Program-made: the position numbers and the translations under genes
The notes under the pieces: model-generated
What the model saw: only the letters and a program-made list of their open reading frames with translations
What the model was told of the DNA's origin: nothing
Databases searched by the model: none
Assembly: GCF_030052815.1 (NCBI RefSeq)
Contig: NC_079510.1
Coordinates: forward strand, 32,813,823-32,877,822
Direction: 5' to 3'
Source: Hevea brasiliensis
Lineage: Eukaryota; Streptophyta; Magnoliopsida; Malpighiales; Euphorbiaceae
DNA length: 64,000 bases
Shown here: positions 11,651-21,796 of the stretch, in pieces
How the letters are laid out: each line of letters starts with the position of its first letter
Numbering within the stretch: position 1 is the stretch's first letter

Positions 11651-11835
11651 CAAAAGATCGGATTACATCATTTGGGCGATCTCTAGAGATCGGATTGCAT
11701 TAAAATTGGACTACATCATTTCGGTGACCTCTAAAGATCGGATTGCATTAAAATTGGACTACATCATTTTTGTGATCTCTAGAGAGCAGATTACATTGAA
11801 AATAAAATACATCATTTGGGCGATCTCAGAGACCG
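11651..11835. repeat. Tandem array, about 57-bp unit, four copies
   Basis: The unit reads approximately GATCGGATT(A/G)CAT...TACATCATTTNGG followed by a GATCTCTAGA-like link. Copies begin near 11658, 11689, 11735 and 11781; later units carry AAAATTGGACTACATC. It lies upstream (on the minus strand) of the Transposase_28-like gene. No coding role is evident. Confidence 0.7.
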
Positions 11836-11916
11836 GTGGAACATCCCATCTAAAGGACCTATGTCAAAGTCAACATTGTGACTGATCCAAAGGATGTCAT
11901 TGACCGGAACCGAGCT

Positions 11917-11969
11917 GCTGTCGGAACACCCAATGTGGAGGAAAGCCGCTGTCGGAACACCCAATGTGG
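11917..11969. repeat. 22-bp direct repeat
   Basis: Two identical copies of a 22-base sequence containing TCGGAACACCCAATGTGG occur at 11917-11938 and 11948-11969, separated by nine bases. Confidence 0.85.
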
Positions 11970-11976
11970 TGAGAAG

Positions 11977-12234
11977 CTAAATAAACTTGGAAGAGCAACC
12001 GCCAAGGGTCGGCGGAACATTAGTAGTCTTCTCGGCCGAAATCGGTTCACCGATTATACCGGTCGAACGACTCGAGATCGGCACGATCAAGGTCCGCGAT
12101 CCAGATCGGTTAATTGGTCCAGTTCTCTCACCATCATCAGACAAGGTTATCACGATTATTCGAGCACCGGGGTTGTAAATTTTCAGTCGGGGAATAAAGA
12201 GGTCCATCGGAAAGGGATCAACAGCCACAATCAT
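11977..12234 (-). CDS. Hypothetical 85-aa ORF downstream of a minus-strand TATA box
   Basis: The ORF starts at ATG 12234 (MIVAVDPFPMDLF) and ends at 11977. A TATATATA element at 12322-12329 is placed so that transcription on the minus strand would start about 60 bases upstream of the ATG. The frame is open for a further 37 codons upstream, to 12345, but that part lies across the TATA box. No domain, signal peptide or membrane segment was recognised. It has the same orientation as the Transposase_28-like gene about 760 bases downstream. It may be chance; codon bias cannot be judged for such a short frame. Confidence 0.25.
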   Translation of the reverse strand: MIVAVDPFPMDLFIPRLKIYNPGARIIVITLSDDGERTGPINRSGSRTLIVPISSRSTGIIGEPISAEKTTNVPPTLGGCSSKFI

Positions 12235-12949
12235 GGCCGGAACTTCTGCCGGAGCAGCTAGAACTGGAAAGTAAGAAGGAAGAGAGGAAAATTGAATGAA
12301 GAAAGTCTCTTCTGTCAGGGGTATATATAGGGGAAAATCGGGCATTTATTGCTAAGCAGAAAACGAAGCGGACACTTCGGGAATCGAGGGGAATTAATGC
12401 TTTGACTGGACCGGGCCTGGTTAAGGGAAATATTGGAATAATAGAGATCGGAAGAGGGGAGACCGGTATGAAAGATCGGAGAAGGATCATGTTAAGAAGA
12501 TCGGAAAGGAAGAGAGAGCAGAAAACAAAAAGAATAAGGCGCCTACCGCCGTCACCATAATTAGAGCCGAGGTAGTTAAAGCGTTGCAGGTAAAATCTCA
12601 ACCGCACGCCCCAGAATCGCCCGCATTTCTGACATGCGTACGTCAGGACAGCGCTGTACATTCTAATCTCCACCGTTGATCTTACTTGTAAGGACGAGCT
12701 CGGAGCCCTCGGATCGAAGAAGAAAATGACAAGATCAGCGCCTTTCACTCCTAGCCCTCGGATCACCCCGGACAAGAGAATTTGGGACCGTCAGATTAGA
12801 AGAAGAAAATGACAAATATTCTAAAGAAGATCTCAGCCGTCCGTTCTGATCCTCTTTAATTCCTGAGCCTCAGATCATGTCCTTCGAAATCCTGACCCTC
12901 CATCTCCCTCAAAATAGATCCTGACCCTTCATGGGGAGCACCCGGTTCC

Positions 12950-12957
12950 TATAAATA
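12950..12957 (+). promoter_or_regulatory. Plus-strand TATA box, candidate LTR-type promoter
   Basis: TATAAATA is preceded by a GC-richer stretch (cccggttcc) and followed by a purine-rich leader. Its setting resembles the U3-R junction of a long LTR, and transcription to the right would run toward the TTTAACA end at 14694. It points opposite to the two minus-strand TATA boxes in the same block. Confidence 0.45.
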
Positions 12958-13920
12958 CCTGCATGAAAACTGTTCAAAGGGAGGGGGGGACGAAAAAAGA
13001 AGGAAGTTACTATAGTGGAAGAACTCTGAAATTTAATTCAGATCGTCACTCTGCTTTCATAAGAAGAACTTTTGGAACCAGTTTTCTGAAGTATTTTCTT
13101 AAAAAGATTTTGAACACTGAAACTTTCCATTTTCAGCTCGTTCATTATCCCGCAGCATTCACATTTTTCAGTTCCTTGTTATCTTTATTTTCACTTCCAT
13201 CGCCCATGCTCAATCTCATTTAAACTCGGGTATAATTCTGACTCGATTGCATTTAGTGAAGCACTCTTTGTTCCAAGGCGAACCTTAGTCTCTCGGCTAT
13301 CAACTTGCAATCTTATTGCATTTTGTGATTCTCGGTTAGTTCACTAGAATCGACTCCTTACAGGTCAGTATTCATGTTGCCATTTTATTAAGTTTAGTTT
13401 TTGTTTTACGCATGTCCATTCTTCTTTCTTTATGTATGTTATTTTCTTTAAGTTCATATCACGCTAGAAAGATACAGAGAAAGGTTGTGCTCTAGTTTAT
13501 TTCCGTATCGATACCTTTGTTAATCTTTATTATTTCTGAGCGTAAGTCATCTAGTTCCAAGCGATACATAGGTAGTTGGATGAGATGTAGGTAACGGCAA
13601 CTTAAGAGTCCTTTTGAAATAATGAAAGGCCTGAATAATAAGCCTGGAAAATGGTAAAGCTGAGTCACTAGAATGACTCAGTAGGTCATGGGGTAAGACG
13701 TCATAAGACAGAGTAAAATCAAACCTTAGATAACTAAATGGAATAGATCGGCTACCAAAAATGCTGGTAAGGCGACCATATAGGAAGGTCGGAGGATTCG
13801 GTTCGGCATCCCCTGCCCAGTCCTAAGGTACCAATAAGTTAAAGAGGTCTTGCGCAGACCCCCTGACAACTTTGAACGTCAGAACCCTTAGCCTTAGGTT
13901 CTCTCGATAGGTAAAATTTA

Positions 13921-14275
13921 GAGAGATCGGAAAGACCCTTATCTGACTGCCGTTTAAATAGAAGAGATCAGAAAGGAGTCTTTATCCGATCCTCAACTAG
14001 AATTTCAGCAAATATTTAAAAGAGATCGGAAGAGAGTTTTTATCCGGTTCTCAAGCTTAAAAATTTTAAAGAGATCGGAGGAGAGTTCTTATCCGTTTCT
14101 CAAGCTTAAAAATTTTAATAAATATTAAAAGAGATCGGAGGAGAGTTCTTATCCGGTTCTCAATCTAAAATTCAAATAAATATTAAAAGAGATCGGAGGA
14201 GAGTTCTTATCCGGTTCTCAATCTAAAATTTAAATAAATATTCAAAAGAGATTGGAGGAGAGTTCTCATCCAATT
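13921..14275. repeat. Tandem array, about 45-65-bp unit, seven copies
   Basis: Each unit starts with AGAGATCGGA(G/A)GAGAGT and continues with a TTATCCGGTTCTCAA-like block and an AT-rich linker (taaatattaaa). Starts are near 13921, 13963, 14021, 14071, 14129, 14185 and 14246. The middle units are nearly identical and the outer ones are degenerate, as expected for local duplication by slippage or unequal exchange. Confidence 0.8.
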
Positions 14276-14934
14276 CCAAAAATTGAATTCTAATAAAATA
14301 GCCCTTCAAACAAAACTAATATACAATAGTAACTCACTAAGGTTATCTCATTTATTTATGTATCTGAGTAATCCAAACTTAGTGAAAAATTAAATATTCC
14401 TTTTTATTAAAAGGATTAACATTTCCATTCAAGCCCTTCCTAACTAATTTATAAAGAGTGTGAAGTTAAATCTACTTACCCTAATTAAGGGACGAGGTGG
14501 GGTGCCTAACACCTTCCTCACCCGTTTACGGACCCCGAACTTAAAATCTCTGTTTTGAAGTGGTTTTATTTTAATTTATCTTCATAAATGATTTTCTTTA
14601 GTTTCCCTCAAAACTAAGGTGGCGACTCCTCATTCTTTTCTACTTAGGTGAGGGTTCGTTCAAGCGATCGCAAAATCCCTTGCGAGATTTAACATTAAAT
14701 ACAACAATTATTTTTATTCAATACTTCTACTTTAAATCACTGTATAAATAACTAATCACTAATAATTAATATCTAACGTTTAACGGTTAGTATTAATAAT
14801 TATTAGAATAACTAACTATTACTTAACTACTGCTAGAATAGCTATTATTACTGAACTTTTTCTTCCTTCTATTACATCATATTAATAAAATTCTATATTG
14901 CTTATAAAATTTAAAAAAAGTGCCACTAACAGTG

Positions 14935-15755
14935 CTTCTCTCTAACCTTTTAGAGAGAGAAAAACCTCTCAATTTTTTCTTTTTTTTTTGGTCTTAGGAG
15001 TTCTTCCTTGGCCACAGGTGGCTTTCCCCTGCCCCTTCCAGGCACGGGAGGGCATCCCTTCTTGATTGGACGTGGGTATACTCTCCTCAACTCTAAGTTG
15101 GGTGTATATATGGTTTTGGTTCTCTTTGTTGATGTTGCATGTAGGTTGAACTATTTGAATGAAGAGAGTACTTAGCTGTAGGTCTGCAATGGTGGTTTTC
15201 TCTGGGTTTGGAGTGGCTGTGGCTGCTAGTTCTGCCACGAGAGGTTTAAAGACGATGCCATGAGGAAGACTATCTCCAGGGTCTCTCCACTGCCTGATCT
15301 ACAAGTCTGTTGACCCTTAAGGCAAGAAGCCGTTTGGGGACAGTGGTTTTCTACCCTTGCCATAGTTCACGAGGAGCATTTTCTGAATTGCTCTTGAGAC
15401 TCAGTGCCAAATTGGAAGGTTAAGCTTTTTGGTTTGTGTAGCTTTCGAATATGTTGGGAGCTCTGTTTCTACTCTAGAAGTGTCTATTTTTCTCTTCCAG
15501 TCGATAGGTTAAGAAGGGCTAGTGCAGCTGTGCATTGGTAGCCTTGTCCTTCTCCAGAAACTAGTCCAGGTGTTCTTTTTTTTTAGTGGCTTGTGGGCCT
15601 TGCAAAGTTCGGAGCTTGGTTTCTGTTGGAGGCCACTTTTTTTTATTACTCGTTGTGTTCTTTTCAGCTTGGTTATTAGGTTAGGTTTAAAAGCCCATAA
15701 CTTGTATTAAACTCTTTCTATTAATGAATCTCTATCTTTAGAAAAAAAAAAAAAA
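14935..15755 (+). mobile_element. LINE-like remnant with 3' poly(A)
   Basis: The right end has the form of a plant L1-type 3' end: a T-rich 3' region, a line reading ttgtattaaactctttc, then ctattaatgaatctctatc and 14 A residues (15742-15755). The left end has a CTCTCTCTAACC...AGAGAGAG hairpin at about 14937-14966 like the 5' ends of some plant LINEs. No RT or endonuclease coding is present, so the interior is deleted or it is a non-autonomous derivative. No convincing target duplication was found. The 240 bases before it (14695-14934) are AT-rich with nothing recognisable. Confidence 0.45.
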
Positions 15756-17211
15756 GTAATATATTTAAAGAATTTTTTTTTTATCAATGAATTTCAATTC
15801 AGTGGTATTGCCCTGATCTCTAAGGTTGTGAGGTCTCTTGTTTCAATTCCAATCAAACACAATTTTTTTTCTTTTTTTCTTTATTTTTTTAAATCAGTTT
15901 CAATAGTATTTTGGAATAGATCATAACCTCTTTTGATCCCTATCTATATAGTAAACAGTTGCAACATCTCAAAAAAAAAAAAAAAAAAATACAGTTGCAA
16001 TATCAATGAATTAAACGTCCAAGAGATTTCGTTCTATGTCTCTGTGCCCACATCGGTTTAACTAAATAAAAATTCGATAGGTCGGTTTGTGTTTTATGCT
16101 TAAATTGAAACATCACTTTCAATATGTTAACTAAAAATTACTAATATTGATTTTTAGATTAAATATAATATATATAATCATAAAAAATAAAAAAAACTTT
16201 TAATTAATCATTTTGAAATGCTTTTTTTTCAATAATAATAAAAGATTATTTTAAAAAAATTAACTTCAATCCCAAATAATATTCTTAGTATATATTGATA
16301 TATCAACAATGGGTTTTTTCTTTTTTCTTTTTTAAATAAAGTATTACAATTTTATTTTTTTTTATTTCTTTTTGTTTTTTTCTCTTTCCTGATGAGATGA
16401 GAGTTTGTATTTCTTTAAATAAAATTTTTTCTTTTTCTTTGTTGTGAAAGCTTTTAATCATTGAGAGATTGATAGATTGATTGTGCTGTGTGTTCAAATT
16501 TTAGAATTCAATAAAATTTCTTAATATTAACCCATTATAGTGAAAATCTTCAATCAATAGTATGAAGTACTTTCAATCAACAGAATGATGCAACTATAAT
16601 TGAAAAAATTTTTAAATAATTTTGTTATGTTACTTTTAATAATGTTCAATAGATAAATTTTATTATAGATATTATATAACTATTTGTGAATGAAAGTTAT
16701 ATCTTTGCTCTAAAAGTACATAAAATTTGAATGTATTAAGCTTCAAAGTATAATGAATTTGAGTTTAGTAAGTTGATTTGGAATAAATTATTTGCAAGAG
16801 AAAAAAATCAAAAGAATTCTCACACAGTTATGTATGAATTTTTTTTTAAATTTTTTTTTTAAGTTAAAAAGAATTGAATTCTTTCATTCTAAATATAGGA
16901 ATTAGTAAAAAAGAAATCAATTGAATTAAATTCTTGCAAAATTCCACGTTCCAAACAAGTGATAAAATTAATTTGCATGTAAATATATATAAAAGAATGT
17001 ATGTAAAAATCTATCAAAGAATCCCTCAAGTGAGAAATTATAGACTACTATCATCATTTCATGTCAGTATTTGATATAAAATAGCAAGCCAATAATTATT
17101 GTTACATAAATAATTACATTAAGAAAAAAATTAAAACTAGTGGTTAATTATTATTGTTTGGGCCTCACTACTAGATAGTTACTATTTCATGGGATCCACT
17201 TACATATATGT
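15756..17211. other. AT-rich spacer
   Basis: Homopolymer T and A tracts dominate. Short frames are low complexity (for example a lysine-rich one on the minus strand at 16303-16497) and show no domain. Apart from the poly(A) insertion at 15955-16004 nothing is recognisable. Confidence 0.7.
15955..16004 (+). repeat. Poly(A) tract flanked by a 14-bp duplication
   Basis: acagttgcaacatc (15955-15968) and acagttgcaatatc (15991-16004) differ at one base and enclose tc, 19 A residues (15971-15989) and a T. This is what target-primed reverse transcription would leave if only the poly(A) tail of a LINE or SINE transcript were copied. Confidence 0.6.
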
Positions 17212-17216
17212 ATCTA

Positions 17217-17407
17217 TATTAATTCTTGTATAAGGTTGTAAGAATTGTTGTGTATATTGCAATAAGAATAGTTATAGATCTATACTAGAGTCTGAATGTA
17301 CAAAATAGGAAGCATATCATCAGAATACATAAATTGTAATTGACTCAATCTTTCTTGACTGTAGGTGACTGATTTGATCAATCCCTTAATTGCAAGACTT
17401 ATCTATA
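17217..17407 (-). repeat. 3' LTR of copia element B
   Basis: 191 bp, beginning tattaattcttgtataag and ending gacttatctata on the + strand; aligned end to end with 21601-21791 with scattered substitutions. Flanked on the left by ATCTA. Confidence 0.95.
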
Positions 17408-19330
17408 CGGCCCAGCAAGATTGGCGTTGGATCAATAATGCCTATCTTGTGACGATGCGATTCAAATTGAGTTATGGAAACCACCTTTGTGAGAGAGTCT
17501 GCCAATTGTTCAGAGGAAGGAACATGGTTAACATTGAGCTGGTTCGAATTGACTTGATCACGAAAGAAGTGAAAATCCAAGGTAACATGTTTCTTGCGAT
17601 TGTGAAAGACAGGATTTGACTAAGATAGGTGGCTCTAAGATTGTCATAACTGATTCGAGGAGGTGCTAGTAGAGGCTATTTGAGCTCTTAAAGTAAATGA
17701 GTTATCCAATTGACTTCTGTAGTAGTGTTGGCCATGGCTCGATATTTAGCTTCTGTAGAGGAGCTAGCAACAGTTCATTATTTTTTTAAAGACCAGCTAA
17801 TTGGTGATGAGCCAAGAAAGACAATGTAAGCAGCAGTAGAGCTTCTATCATCAGGATTCCCAGCCCAGTCAGAGTCAAAGTATGCATGTAACACCAGTTT
17901 TGAAGTAGAGTTAATGGTAAGACACATTGTATATGTCTTCTTTAAATAGCATAGAACACGCTTGGCGTATTACTAATGTAGGGTAGTCGGACGATGCATA
18001 AACTGGGAGAGACGATTCACGACATAGGCAAGGTATGGACTTGTGAAAGATAAGTATTGAAGAGCTCCCATGAGTTTGCAATATGGAGTTGCATCAAAGG
18101 CTAAAGAGCCATCATTGAGGCAAAAAACTGCATTTTGTGGCAATGGTGTCTTAACGCCTTTGGCTTCAATCATATTAAATTCTTGAAGAAGATCTGTGAT
18201 ATATTTCTTTTAGGAGAGATACAGGCCACTATCAGTTTGATGTACTTCAATGCCAAAGAAGTAGGATAAGGGTGCCATGTCTTTTAGTAAAAAACACTTT
18301 AAGAGAGTGGAGTGGACTTGATGAATGGTAGTAGTAGTAGTACACTGATTAGGAAGCCATAATCAATAAGAAATTTGTGTAATTCAGTGTACCAAGCACG
18401 TGGAGCTTGACGTAGTCCATAAATAGCCTTGCTAAGTTTGTAGACATAATATACCAAATTCTAAAATTCCAGTGGCTATTCCATGTAAACTTTATCAGAA
18501 AGAGTGCCTCGAAGAAAGGCATTGTTTACATCAAGCTAAAAAAATGGCCAGTGATAGTGAGTGGCAAGAACTAATATGAATCTGACAGTGGTGGGCTTTA
18601 TAACGGGGCTGAAGGTGGCATGGAAATCAATGCAGGGGCATTGATGATACTCCTTCACCACCAACTAAGCTTTGCATCCGTCAACTAATCCATCAGTCTT
18701 CTGTTTAATATGATATACCCATTTACAGCCAATAAGATTTTGAGAAGAGGTCAGAGGAACTAACGTCCATGTTCTATTTTATTTATAAGGCATCATATTC
18801 AGCTTGCATAGCACTGTGCCACTCTTTACGTTTGAGAGCCTACATATAAGTTTGAGGCATAACATCAGTACACATTGAAGTAACTAGTGCTTAGTAATCT
18901 GTAGGCTGTCATATTTTATGAATACCATGTTGAGACCTTGTCATCACTTGCTTGGAGGGAAATGGATCACTTATGTCATTATCAGATGGAGTATTAGAGT
19001 TATCATTACTTGGAGCCAGAAGAGAAGCAGTTGGTGATCTTAGATCAGGGACATTATTGGACAATATGGAGTTTTGAGGAAGATGTGGGGATAACAGTGG
19101 GGTGGACTGAGATGGTGGTTGTAGTACATTAGGTATAGGAGAGATGGAAGGGTCGGGTGCATTATGAGATGGTGGTGATGTAGTTGTAAGGGAGGCAAAT
19201 TGTCACCTTGTGGATCAACCCATTGAGTAATGTCACTGATAGGTGACTGAGGTGTGAGAGTAGTGTGAAAGGGAAATTGTTGTTCATCAAAGATAACATG
19301 ACGGGAAAGATATATTTTGTTGGTTTTGGG
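17408..19330 (-). pseudogene. pol: Reverse transcriptase and RNase H of copia element B
   Basis: RT is recognisable from a degraded palm region near 18640-18500 and AIYGLRQAPRAWY at about 18425-18390. I could not find the YVDD catalytic box; the segment around 18290-18350 seems deleted. RNase H retains VKTPLPQNAVF, CKLMGALQYLSFTSPYLAYVVN (about 18075-18010) and near the C terminus HVPSSEQLADSLTK at about 17520, the usual end of copia pol. The frame ends in the 3' LTR area. Confidence 0.85.
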
Positions 19331-19339
19331 ATTAAGACA

Positions 19340-20670
19340 TTAATAAAAATGTTGGGTTATGGAGTATCCTAAGAAAACAAATGGAGTGGATTTAGGTGCA
19401 AATTTCTGTCGTGTATATGGTTTGAGCCACGGGCAGCAAAGGTAGCCAAAGGTGCATAAGGTAGTACATGCTGGCTTATGGTGAAATAGAGCTTCAAAAG
19501 GAGATTTGTTAGAAAGAATTGGTGTTGGCATGCAATTGATTAGATAGACTACTGTTTGACTAGCATAGAACCAAAATTTTGGAGGAAGAGATGCTTGATG
19601 AAGTAAGGTAAGTGTAGTTTCCATTATGTGTCTATGTCAACACTCAACTATACTAAATCTTTGTGGTGTATGAGGTGGAGAATATAAGTGCTGGATGCCA
19701 TATCTCAATAGAATATTATCCAATCCCTTATATTCACCACCTCCATCAGAATAAATGGTAACAATAGGCTGACCAAAGTATATTTCAACAAGAGTTTTGA
19801 AATTTTCAAAAATGGTGTAAAGGTTAGACTTTTATTTCATTGGAAAGAGCCAAGTGTACTTAGTGTAGTGATTCGTAAAGATAACATAATATCGAAATAT
19901 ATCAACTAAGACGATGGGGGAAGGTCCCCAGACATCAATGTAAAGCAATTCTAATGGTTTGGTACTAGTCAATGTATTTGTAGCAAAGGGCAATTTGTGA
20001 GCTTTATTGCAAGAACATGAGTTACATAGTTCAAACTTTAAAATTGAACTGACTGGGAATTTATTTTGATGAATGATAAAAGTAATGGTATGAAGATGAG
20101 GATGTCCCAACCGGCAATGCCACAACTGTAGGGAAGGAGTATTATTGAGACTGGAAAAATAGATATTAGTGAGGTGCGTAGTTTTGCCTTTGACCACTCA
20201 TACAAACCACTTCTAATTCTGGCCTTTGGCAATTGACGCCCCTTTGCTCTAATCCTTGACAACAAAACAATCAACAAAAAATTCAATGGATGCATTATTC
20301 TGAGTGCAAAACTTAGAAATATAATTAATTTCTTGTGTATAGCAGGAGCACATAAAACTTGATTTAAATTAAAGAGGTGAGTAGATGAGGACAATTGTGA
20401 TTGTCTAACATGAGTGATACCAATGTTTGTTCCATCTCCAACAGTAATGTGATCTCCACCATCATACTCAACATATTATTGCAATTACTATGGATTTGTA
20501 GTGACATGATGAGTAGCTCCTAAATCCATTATCCATGGTGCAGAAGAGGGTCCATAATTATGAGAAACAAAAGATGCCCGTGCTTCTTGAGCATTATGAT
20601 AGCAAGACCAACAAACTTTATCAACATCGCCAATTTTATCACATAATTGGCATTGTAGGCAATTATTCAA
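19340..20670 (-). pseudogene. pol: Zinc knuckle, protease and integrase of element B
   Basis: The zinc knuckle reads CQLCDKIGDVDKVC at about 20650, lacking the histidine expected four residues after the second cysteine. The protease active site reads WIMDLGATHHVTTNP at about 20520, with leucine in place of the Ser of D-S-G. The GAG-pre-integrase motif LWHCRLGHPH (about 20120) and C-X2-C (CNSCSCNKAHKLPF, about 20020) are clear, followed by LLYIDVWGPSP (first catalytic Asp, about 19930). The later integrase region shows LPPKFWFYASQTVVYLINCMPT and a GYLCCPW block near 19430. Frameshifts lie at about 20200 and between 19830 and 19620. Confidence 0.88.
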
Positions 20671-21542
20671 ATTGCGCCAACCATGTTAGAATTGATTGTG
20701 TGGGTTGCGATTATGAGGAGACTAGATGGAGCGAGGTCCATTGCTAAAATTATGAGCTCCATGCTGTGCTGAGGAGCCACCGTGACTTCAAGAATTATAG
20801 TCTCACTGCAAGAACTGAACAAAACAGGTGAGGATACTGTGTGAGTTGAATCATGTTGCAGAAATACCTTATGGGCATTGAGCTTATCAAAGAGCTCTTT
20901 AAATGTGATTAGAGTATCACGAGCATGAATAACAACATTGAGTTCTTTAAACTCAGGTCCGAGACCACTCAGAATTTTAATAATCAATTCAACATCGCCT
21001 GGGGGAGAGCCTGCCAAGATGAGTTCATCTACAAGAGATCAGATTTCTCCAAGGTATTGGTTGGCAGATTTGTTATCTTTGGAAAGATGGCTTAAACTTT
21101 CTCTCAATCCATAAATGCAAGCCTGTGATTGATTTGCATAGGTAGTGATCAACCTTTGCCATGCTTGGTGTGATGTTCTTGCTAAAGCAACCATTGGTGC
21201 AATGGTGGGATCAACTAATACCATTATGGCATTGCAAATGAGATTGTCTTACCTTATCCAATTTCTATAGGTAGGATTGAGAATTTGATGATCTGCTTCA
21301 GTGATATGTTATGGGGGACAAGTAAATAAACCATCGACATATCCCATAAGGTCATATCCAAGCAATAATGTGGTGATTTGAGCCTACCATGTGAGGAAGT
21401 TTGTCCCTCCAGTGAGTTTAATAGGTAGTTGAGAAGTGGGATTGAGATATATGAGAGCTATATTTTGGTTCTGTTGCATTGGATTGGTTACTAGTATTGT
21501 CGACTCAGAGGTTTGGGATGTGGTTGAATTGGAAGAAAACAT
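20671..21542 (-). pseudogene. gag: Copia gag (UBN2-like region) of element B
   Basis: Start ATG at 21542 (MFSSNSTTSQ), 46 bases after the PBS. The N-terminal segment contains the characteristic KLTGGTNFLTW at about 21410, followed by a stop where an alternative codon is expected. The central region has AWQRLITTYANQS and LGEI...LVDELILAGSP, typical of the gag-polypeptide family of copia elements, and ELFDKLNAHKVFL near 20870. Stops at about 21405, 21310 and 21040 break it into three open pieces. Confidence 0.85.
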
Positions 21543-21587
21543 TATAAAAGAGGATCGAAGAAAAAGAAGCTCATTAAAGCTTTTTAT

Positions 21588-21600
21588 GGCTCTGATACCA
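21588..21600 (-). other. Primer-binding site of copia element B
   Basis: On the minus strand TGGTATCAGAGCC, complementary to the tRNA-iMet 3' end, begins at the first base inside the 5' LTR. Confidence 0.95.
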
Positions 21601-21791
21601 TATTAATTCTTGTATAAAGTTATAAGAAATATTGTGTATATTGCAATAAGAACAGTTATAGATTTATACAAGAGTCTGTATGTACAAAATAGGAAGCATA
21701 TCATCAGAATATACAAATTATGATTGACTCAATCTTCCTTGACTGTTGGCGACTGATTTGATCAATCCCTTAATTGCACGACTTCTCTATA
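21601..21791 (-). repeat. 5' LTR of copia element B
   Basis: 191 bp, the partner of 17217-17407. Its inner edge abuts the primer-binding site at 21600 with no gap and its outer edge abuts the duplicated ATCTA at 21792-21796. Confidence 0.95.
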
Positions 21792-21796
21792 ATCTA

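Larger units (their letters stand above)
8795..14694 (-). mobile_element. GATCGG-rich retroelement-derived block with Transposase_28-like gene
   Basis: The block is bounded by TGTTGACACC at 8795 and ...TTTAACA at 14694, a TG...CA pair typical of LTR ends. Throughout it the motif GATCGG/CCGATC recurs far more often than elsewhere in the window. It contains a minus-strand gene at 9380-11215 related to the plant 'putative gypsy type transposon' family, three TATA boxes, and two tandem arrays. Near 14620 there is GGTGGCGACTCC, whose TGGCGACTCC equals the start of the tRNA-Arg primer-binding site of Ogre/Tat elements. No gag-pol and no internal LTR duplicate could be recognised. It may be a deleted or non-autonomous Tat/Ogre-like element with an antisense ORF; orientation is uncertain and no target duplication was found. 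Confidence 0.55.
17217..21791 (-). mobile_element. Ty1/copia retrotransposon B, complete in outline, inactive
   Basis: Two 191-bp LTRs (17217-17407 and 21601-21791) are flanked by the exact 5-bp duplication ATCTA (17212-17216 and 21792-21796). On the minus strand the order is LTR, PBS directly adjoining, gag, zinc knuckle, protease, integrase, RT, RNase H, LTR. Integrase before RT is the copia arrangement. Stops and deletions affect every domain. The LTRs end in TA...TA instead of TG...CA; the target duplication and the adjoining PBS fix those ends. Confidence 0.95.

Noticed and set aside
12218..12775. 185-codon minus-strand frame
   Set aside because: Long and serine/leucine-rich but with no motif, it spans the TATA box at 12322 and does not look like a protein family I know; treated as chance in GC-richer DNA.
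13961..14275. CRISPR-like array
   Set aside because: Repeats are contiguous and degenerate with AT-rich linkers that are themselves repeated; this is a plant tandem repeat, not repeat-spacer structure.
8790..14700. Simple insertion of the GATCGG block into the 3' LTR of element A
   Set aside because: No matching 5-bp flanks and the rest of the LTR does not follow the block.
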